Under the pieces are notes generated by a model. That model was not told where the DNA came from. It worked only from the letters and a program-made list of their open reading frames with translations, and searched no databases. A stretch of 5,949 nt of DNA from CAYUXF01 sp964448755 (GTDB lineage: Bacteria > Margulisbacteria > Termititenacia > Termititenacales > CAYUXF01). Of the stretch, positions 1-3,907 are shown in pieces (position 1 is the first letter of the stretch; each line of letters starts with the position of its first letter). The DNA is taken from NCBI GenBank assembly GCA_964448755.1, contig CAYUXF010000077.1:1-5949 (forward strand). The letters run 5' to 3'. A program made the position numbers and the translations under genes.

Positions 1-157
1 AGTTTGTTTTTATAAAAAATTTTTTCTAGAATTTTTTATATCGACAGTATTTTTTCTTTTTCACTCTGTAATAAAATGATAAAATTACAAAGAATTATTA
101 CGCTGGAATTTTTTAAATTTGGGATTTTTAATTGACTTAAAAAAACTAGGTCAGAGG
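1..157. other. AT-rich non-coding flank left of the fliR-derived repeat
   Basis: This stretch is dominated by A and T runs and has no convincing gene on either strand. The longest plus-strand start I find (ATG at 76) gives only 19 codons and has no ribosome binding site. The minus strand has no ATG at all, so no flhB start follows fliR here. If the insertion model for 158-2622 is right, this is the sequence that originally lay just downstream of fliR. I see no GC-rich hairpin followed by a T run that would end fliR transcription. Confidence 0.6.
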
Positions 158-239
158 CTACATCTTAAAATAAACCATCACATTGAGATATTTTCCCACT
201 ATCACGCTCACTATCCAGATAACTCGTTCTACTAATAAA
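158..239. repeat. 82-bp direct repeat, copy A (detached fliR 3' end)
   Basis: This copy matches 2541-2622 at 81 of 82 positions without gaps, at a constant offset of 2,383 bp. Read on the minus strand it encodes the last 26 residues and the TAG stop of FliR, but it has no fliR body attached, so it is a gene remnant. The single difference (C at 195 against T at 2578) would change FliR Glu246 to Gly. Similarity stops abruptly on both sides: the left edge is the fliR stop codon and the right edge falls inside a Leu-Leu-Pro stretch of fliR. It is the left boundary of the insertion that carries the 740-residue gene. Confidence 0.95.
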
Positions 240-248
240 TAGATATAT

Positions 249-277
249 CCTGAATGTATAAAATTGTTTTATTCAGG
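249..277. promoter_or_regulatory. Inverted repeat in the leader of the orphan gene
   Basis: A perfect 7-bp inverted repeat, CCTGAAT at 249-255 and ATTCAGG at 271-277, is separated by 15 AT-rich bases. It lies inside the inserted segment, between repeat copy A and the orphan gene, just upstream of a TATACT box. It could be an operator for that gene, a recombinase binding site at the element end, or a transcript hairpin. The sequence alone does not decide between these. Confidence 0.5.
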
Positions 278-282
278 GCATA

Positions 283-288
283 TATACT
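283..288 (+). promoter_or_regulatory. Possible -10 box for the orphan gene
   Basis: TATACT matches five of six positions of the sigma-70 -10 consensus and would place the transcript start near 295, just ahead of the ribosome binding site. No good -35 hexamer is correctly spaced: TTGTTT at 264-269 is only 13 bp away. In such AT-rich sequence a chance match is quite possible. Confidence 0.3.
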
Positions 289-312
289 TTATAAAAATAT
301 CTGGGGAAAAAA

Positions 313-2535
313 ATGTCTTTTTCAATAAGAGATGGAGATCAACAATTTAAAAACACTCCCGGCTACGGCAGAGTAAGCAATGGAGACATTGTAAGTTGTG
401 GAGACAAACAGATCGGAACGGTCTATAAAGTTGTACAGCAAAAAACGAATAAAATTGTCGTTTATATTAAAGGAACAAATGGAGCAGTTTATTCTCTAAC
501 AATAAAAGATGACCGTCATAAGCAGCAACACAACAACGGAGAATACACCGGAAAATTTAAACAACTAGAATTATCTACAACAGAAAGATTTCATAGAGCC
601 GATCGTGAAAATTTTAAAAAATATGCTCAGACACCAGAAGCAAAGCTCTTGCGAGTAACAAACAAAGGTTCACTCGAAGAATATGGAATAACCAAAATGA
701 CCGACCGAGAAGAACTCTACCGATATCTAGACAAACTCCAGGAAGATATTGTGGCAGGACTAAGATCTGGCAGGATAGGTGAAAATGAAATAAAAGCACT
801 TGAGAAGATCATCTCAAATTATTTTGCAAATAACAAAATCGGCAAAGATATAATAATAAACGCCTACCGTCTAGCTATCCAGCAAGAAAAAAACAGTTGC
901 AAAGAAAGGCAAATAGGCGCCAGCGACCGTGAATTTGCTATAGAACAAGAAAAAACCAACCAAAAGATAAAAGAACTAGCACTACAAACAGGAATTACCG
1001 AAGAAGCGCTTTCTCAGCCGGCAGTATCAATCACAGAAATTTTAAAAATACTGGCAATCAATTTTACAGATAGCCTCTATACCGATGTCTGGACAGATGT
1101 AGCTGGGGAATTTCTATCTGTAAAAATACCAACCGCAAACGGTGATTATTATGTAAGAAAATATCCTGACGGAAGCTATTCAGTCTATCAAAAAACCAAA
1201 GACGCAAAAGAAAAAAATGGTATTGCCGAATACAAATTCATTAATTCTTTTTCCCGGGAGAGTTTTCTTTTGATCTGGCTAAAGCGCAATGGCGCAGATG
1301 AAAACAACATTCAAGCTATCTTAAAAAACAGCGAAACAAGATTTAGTAAAGATGCTCAAATGAATTTAACAAGCGCCACTTCAGCATGGGAAAAAGCAAA
1401 TCCTGATGAATTGCGCAATAATATAAATACTTTGCTTTTTCAAAACAGAACGCCTGCCGTACATAAAGGTTTAGCCTATTTAAAATCAACTGGCGTAGAT
1501 CTTAGCAAACTGGAAATAAAGCAGTTTTATTGTATAGATCCGCAAAGCGGCAAAAGTTACTTCATCTCATTGATCGGCGGGATCGGCACAGATGGAAAAT
1601 ATCATTTTGTAGATATTTTTTCTGGACGTAACTATAATGGAGTTACTCGCGCAGAAACCTGGCGTGATTTCATCAAAAACACAAGCATTCTTCCTGCCGA
1701 CACCCTTATCGCTTACCATGATACAGACAACAATAATGCAACTGGTAATAACGCAGAGCATAAGCTGATCACAACAAAAATAGAAAACACGCCGCACCGC
1801 TACGCGACAGGTGCGGCCGCATCAACCACCATGTTGTTAGGCGGCGCACTTTGCCTCATTCCAACAGGAATAACACAAGGCGCTGGCTTAACTTTAATAA
1901 CTATTAGCACTGCACTACAAACTTATTCAGTAATCGAGCGCTTTATAGCCGGAGAATATTTAAGCGAACGAGAGGTCTTTGATTGTGCTATGGGAGTACT
2001 TCTAGTAGGCTCTGTATATATAAAAGGGATCTCAAATACGGCAAAATTAGCAGAAAAACTCAGCGCGGCAGCGGGAAAGTATTTTGAAGGAATGGTCGGC
2101 TATGATCTTTATTTAACTCTTGCAGAAAAAGATCAGGCAGCAGCCAGCCGGGTAATCCAGAATCTGAGTTATATAATTCTACGCAAAAAAGTTCAGAGCG
2201 GTTACCAACTGTCCGCCAAAGACAGAAAAACACTAGGTATTGGTGAAAATGAAAATGTAATTAAATTTTTAGATAAAAAAATAAAACAAAATGAACAAGT
2301 GCTTAATGAACAGGTAAAGAATATTTCAAAAAAAACTGAACACAGCGATAAAATTGGCACGGTTGCCCCAGCAAATGCACCAGCCGGAAATCAAAAATAT
2401 AAAGATAAATTTGATACTTTAAAAGAACAATTATCAAACTTGCTTAGCAGCAAAGAAATCCCCAAAAAAACAAACTCAACAAAAACAATAAAAGAATTTA
2501 AATATAAACAAAATACAATAATTAACGATGTTTAA
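313..2535 (+). CDS. Orphan 740-residue protein on a repeat-flanked insertion, function unknown
   Basis: I do not recognise this protein. The ATG at 313 is supported by GGGG at 303-306. No N-terminal signal peptide is visible. Residues 15-65 look like a small beta-rich module. Residues 85-250 are mostly charged and helical. Residues 255-470 look mixed alpha/beta, with short glycine-rich strand and turn stretches (275-295, 404-442) including an HFVDIFSG motif at 431-438. Residues 499-540 form a long Gly/Ala/Thr-rich hydrophobic segment and 556-571 a second one, together suggesting a membrane-inserting helical hairpin. The tail after about 645 is Lys/Asn/Gln-rich with coiled-coil character. The gene lies between 82-bp direct repeats, converges on fliR with 5 bp between stop codons, and is more AT-rich than topA or fliR. 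A membrane-acting effector or polymorphic-toxin-like protein is one guess; no catalytic site is clear. The frame is long and intact, so it is a real gene. Confidence 0.85.
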   Translation: MSFSIRDGDQQFKNTPGYGRVSNGDIVSCGDKQIGTVYKVVQQKTNKIVVYIKGTNGAVYSLTIKDDRHKQQHNNGEYTGKFKQLELSTTERFHRADRENFKKYAQTPEAKLLRVTNKGSLEEYGITKMTDREELYRYLDKLQEDIVAGLRSGRIGENEIKALEKIISNYFANNKIGKDIIINAYRLAIQQEKNSCKERQIGASDREFAIEQEKTNQKIKELALQTGITEEALSQPAVSITEILKILAINFTDSLYTDVWTDVAGEFLSVKIPTANGDYYVRKYPDGSYSVYQKTKDAKEKNGIAEYKFINSFSRESFLLIWLKRNGADENNIQAILKNSETRFSKDAQMNLTSATSAWEKANPDELRNNINTLLFQNRTPAVHKGLAYLKSTGVDLSKLEIKQFYCIDPQSGKSYFISLIGGIGTDGKYHFVDIFSGRNYNGVTRAETWRDFIKNTSILPADTLIAYHDTDNNNATGNNAEHKLITTKIENTPHRYATGAAASTTMLLGGALCLIPTGITQGAGLTLITISTALQTYSVIERFIAGEYLSEREVFDCAMGVLLVGSVYIKGISNTAKLAEKLSAAAGKYFEGMVGYDLYLTLAEKDQAAASRVIQNLSYIILRKKVQSGYQLSAKDRKTLGIGENENVIKFLDKKIKQNEQVLNEQVKNISKKTEHSDKIGTVAPANAPAGNQKYKDKFDTLKEQLSNLLSSKEIPKKTNSTKTIKEFKYKQNTIINDV

Positions 2536-2540
2536 AGTTT

Positions 2541-2622
2541 CTACATCTTAAAATAAACCATCACATTGAGATATTTTTCCACTATCACGCTCACTATCCA
2601 GATAACTCGTTCTACTAATAAA
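2541..2622. repeat. 82-bp direct repeat, copy B (3' end of intact fliR)
   Basis: This is the partner of 158-239. It forms the genuine last 26 codons and TAG stop of fliR, in frame with the gene body. The orphan gene ends 5 bp before it. Recombination between the two copies would remove 2,383 bp and leave one uninterrupted fliR 3' end. An 82-bp duplication is far longer than a usual transposon target duplication, so an attachment-site or homologous-recombination origin is more likely. Confidence 0.95.
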
Positions 2623-3314
2623 GGAATAGTTAAAAGAAAAATAAAAATACCCACCGGCGGTTTTAGCTGAAAACCGAGCATAAAGACGTTAACCTGCGGC
2701 GCAACGCGGGAGATCAAGCCAAAAGCAAAATCGATCAAAAAAATAGTTAAAATAATTGGTGCCGCCAGCTGAATACCAATGGCAAAAATATTAACGCCCA
2801 GAAAAACAATTTGCTCCGCGGCCAGCTGAATATTCCAGGAATTCATTAACGGCAGCATCCTAAAACTGCGCTCCAGAGCCACCAGCATAAAATGATGTCC
2901 ATCAACAATAAAAAAAACCACAATAATTACCCAGCGCAAAAGCTTTGTCGGCAGCGAGGTCTGGCTCCCGGTAGTGGGATCAAGCATAGAAGAAACAGAC
3001 AAACCCATTTGAGCACCCATAATTTCACCGGCCGCTTCTACGCCGGCAAAAATAACTTTAGCAATAAAGCCGATAATAAAACCGACCATAAATTCATTTA
3101 AAAAAGCAATAATAAACAGCGGCACACTTTGCGGCAGCTGTTCACCGGAAAAAGGGACCACAAACCAGAGCAAGAAAGCGAAAAAAAACATGAAGCCGTT
3201 TTTGACATTCCGCGGCACCATTTTCTCACTGAGAATAGGCGTCTCCATAAAAAGACCTAAGATTCTGGCAAAGATCAGAATAAAAACCTGTATTTGAATA
3301 AAAGAGATAGCCAT
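2541..3314 (-). CDS. fliR: Flagellar biosynthetic protein FliR
   Basis: FliR is an inner-membrane subunit of the flagellar type III export gate, which forms the FliPQR pore through which rod, hook and filament proteins leave the cell. The product has 257 residues, normal for the family, and several hydrophobic segments (about 5-23, 39-55, 65-92, 127-146, 170-200, 211-245). Typical family stretches are visible: ARILGLFMETPI at 16-27, GAQMGLS at 100-106, DP at 112-113, DGHH at 138-141, and ISRVAPQVNVFMLGF at 201-215. The ATG lies 1 bp after the fliQ stop, with no strong ribosome binding site of its own, so translation is probably coupled to fliQ. The last 26 codons are duplicated at 158-239. 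flhB, its common downstream neighbour, does not follow within the window. A non-flagellar type III homologue (SctT) is less likely from sequence character. Confidence 0.95.
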   Translation of the reverse strand: MAISFIQIQVFILIFARILGLFMETPILSEKMVPRNVKNGFMFFFAFLLWFVVPFSGEQLPQSVPLFIIAFLNEFMVGFIIGFIAKVIFAGVEAAGEIMGAQMGLSVSSMLDPTTGSQTSLPTKLLRWVIIVVFFIVDGHHFMLVALERSFRMLPLMNSWNIQLAAEQIVFLGVNIFAIGIQLAAPIILTIFLIDFAFGLISRVAPQVNVFMLGFQLKPPVGIFIFLLTIPLLVERVIWIVSVIVEKYLNVMVYFKM

Positions 3315-3315
3315 T

Positions 3316-3582
3316 TTATTTTAAGTTAGGGATCATCACCCAGAGCCGCTGACAAAAAGCGTTTAATTGCGAGCCCATCCAACCGGCAGTCAACCCGATC
3401 ATCAACAGAACAACGATCATCTTGGGCACAAACGTCAGTGTTTGTTCCTGCACTTGCGTTAAAGCCTGCATAATAGAAACTGCCAGACCAATTATTAAAC
3501 CTAAACCAATTGAAGGGAGCGAAAGCAGTAAAACTAAAATGATCGCATCGTTCATTAATGAACTGACTACATCTACACTCAT
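3316..3582 (-). CDS. fliQ: Flagellar biosynthetic protein FliQ
   Basis: FliQ is the small two-helix subunit of the FliPQR flagellar export gate in the cytoplasmic membrane. The 88-residue length is typical. Hydrophobic helices lie at about 13-37 and 55-77. The linking region carries the family signature QVQEQTLTFVPK at 43-54, and SLPSIGLGLIIGLAVSIMQA at 21-40 is also characteristic. The ATG is preceded by a strong purine-rich site, GAGGGGGAG, whose complement is at 3586-3594. It is the first gene of this transcript, with a promoter at about 3619-3646, and fliR follows after 1 bp. fliP normally precedes fliQ, but here the upstream neighbour is the divergent topA, so fliP must lie elsewhere. 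Confidence 0.95.
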   Translation of the reverse strand: MSVDVVSSLMNDAIILVLLLSLPSIGLGLIIGLAVSIMQALTQVQEQTLTFVPKMIVVLLMIGLTAGWMGSQLNAFCQRLWVMIPNLK

Positions 3583-3585
3583 GAA

Positions 3586-3594
3586 CTCCCCCTC
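3586..3594 (-). promoter_or_regulatory. Strong ribosome binding site of fliQ
   Basis: On the minus strand this reads GAGGGGGAG and ends 3 bp from the ATG; its GAGGGGG core is 5 bp away. It fixes the fliQ start at 3582 and contrasts with fliR, which has no clear site. Confidence 0.75.
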
Positions 3595-3618
3595 TTTAAA
3601 TTACGTTATCCAATGCAA

Positions 3619-3646
3619 ATTATATTAGATTATCTAACTAAGTTAA
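3619..3646 (-). promoter_or_regulatory. Sigma-70-like promoter of fliQ-fliR
   Basis: On the minus strand a perfect TATAAT -10 box (3619-3624) is preceded at 16 bp by TTAACT (3641-3646), which matches four of six -35 positions. The predicted transcript start is near 3612, giving a leader of about 30 bases that contains the fliQ ribosome binding site. I see no typical sigma-28 or sigma-54 flagellar promoter here. Confidence 0.6.
3625..3637. promoter_or_regulatory. Perfect palindrome inside the fliQ promoter spacer
   Basis: TTAGATTATCTAA is a perfect 6+1+6 palindrome. It lies wholly between the -10 and -35 boxes proposed for fliQ, a classic place for a repressor or spacer-remodelling regulator to bind. 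It is short and AT-rich, so chance remains possible. Confidence 0.45.
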
Positions 3647-3667
3647 AGCGCTTTTATTTAAGTTAAA
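3639..3667. repeat. Two direct copies of TAAGTTAAA, 20 bp apart
   Basis: Identical 9-bp copies occur at 3639-3647 and 3659-3667, a spacing of about two helical turns. The first overlaps the fliQ -35 box and the second lies just upstream of it. This fits tandem sites for an activator, but the copies are short. Confidence 0.4.
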
Positions 3668-3671
3668 CTGC

Positions 3672-3715
3672 CGCTTCCACCTGGCCGTTGTACTGAGGCT
3701 TGAGGAAGCGAACGG
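3672..3715. repeat. Palindromic intergenic element with CGCTTCC/GGAAGCG arms
   Basis: CGCTTCC at 3672-3678 pairs perfectly with GGAAGCG at 3704-3710. A second pair, CCGTT at 3685-3689 and AACGG at 3711-3715, offers an alternative fold. The stretch is much richer in GC than its surroundings. Its ACTGAGGCTTG...GAACGGTTC pattern resembles degenerate copies of dispersed REP-like repeats seen between genes in many bacteria. That family assignment is from memory and unverified. Confidence 0.45.
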
Positions 3716-3738
3716 TTCACGACTAAAGATGACTTTTG

Positions 3739-3801
3739 GCCCTCTCCCATCCTCTTTTTTTTCATTTTTTTTGGGAGAGGGCGGCGTCAGCCGGGTGAGG
3801 G
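3739..3801. repeat. REP-like palindromic element with switchable stems
   Basis: GCCCTCTCCC at 3739-3748 pairs perfectly over 10 bp with GGGAGAGGGC at 3773-3782 around a T-rich 24-base loop. The same left arm can instead pair with GGGTGAGGG at 3793-3801 with one mismatch in nine. A small hairpin, CGGC-GTCA-GCCG, occupies 3782-3793. The CCCTCTCCC...GGGAGAGGG...GGGTGAGGG pattern is one I recall as a widespread dispersed intergenic repeat, which suggests a mobile or multicopy element. Confidence 0.6.
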
Positions 3802-3808
3802 ATTTTTT
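3740..3808 (+). terminator. Possible rightward intrinsic terminator ahead of topA
   Basis: The alternative long stem of the REP-like element (3740-3748 with 3793-3801) is followed after one base by six Ts at 3803-3808, the layout of a Rho-independent terminator on the plus strand. No plus-strand gene precedes it, so it would only stop stray transcription (antisense to fliQ) before the topA promoter. The T run may be incidental. Confidence 0.3.
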
Positions 3809-3837
3809 CATTATTTTCTAATTTTTATTTTTACAAC

Positions 3838-3867
3838 TTGACAAGTATAAAAAAAAACAGGTAAAAC
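3838..3867 (+). promoter_or_regulatory. Sigma-70-like promoter of topA
   Basis: A perfect TTGACA at 3838-3843 is followed after 18 bp by TAAAAC at 3862-3867, which matches four of six -10 positions. The predicted start near 3874 leaves a leader of about 34 bases before the topA ATG. AAGGA at 3898-3902 is the ribosome binding site, 5 bp from that ATG. Confidence 0.5.
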
Positions 3868-3907
3868 AGTGTTTTATAAATTCTGGCTTCTTTTAAAAAG
3901 GAAAAAA

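Noticed and set aside
76..135. A 19-codon plus-strand reading frame that might be a leader peptide
   Set aside because: It has no ribosome binding site and does not lead into a gene; the sequence is simply AT-rich.
431..434. His-Asp pair at residues 431 and 434 of the orphan protein, with Cys407, as a cysteine-protease or transglutaminase triad
   Set aside because: The spacing is too tight for the known triads and no surrounding family motif is visible, so I did not claim an enzyme.
614..799. Minus-strand reading frame inside the orphan gene
   Set aside because: It is a shadow of the 740-residue frame, with no start signal or recognisable product.
1567..1797. Minus-strand 76-residue reading frame
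   Set aside because: It is antisense to the orphan gene with no supporting signals; its Cys-rich, hydrophobic composition is what the opposite strand gives by chance.
158..2622. Classical insertion sequence with target-site duplication
   Set aside because: The duplication is 82 bp, much longer than usual target duplications, there are no terminal inverted repeats at the inner edges, and no transposase is present.
2892..3101. Plus-strand 69-residue reading frame over fliR
   Set aside because: It is antisense to a clearly conserved FliR region and has an implausible composition.
3422..3628. Plus-strand 68-residue reading frame over fliQ
   Set aside because: It is antisense to FliQ and extends into its promoter; there is no ribosome binding site.
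3583..3907. CRISPR array or tRNA in the fliQ-topA gap
   Set aside because: There are no regularly spaced repeats with unique spacers and no cloverleaf; the structure is explained by promoters and palindromic elements.
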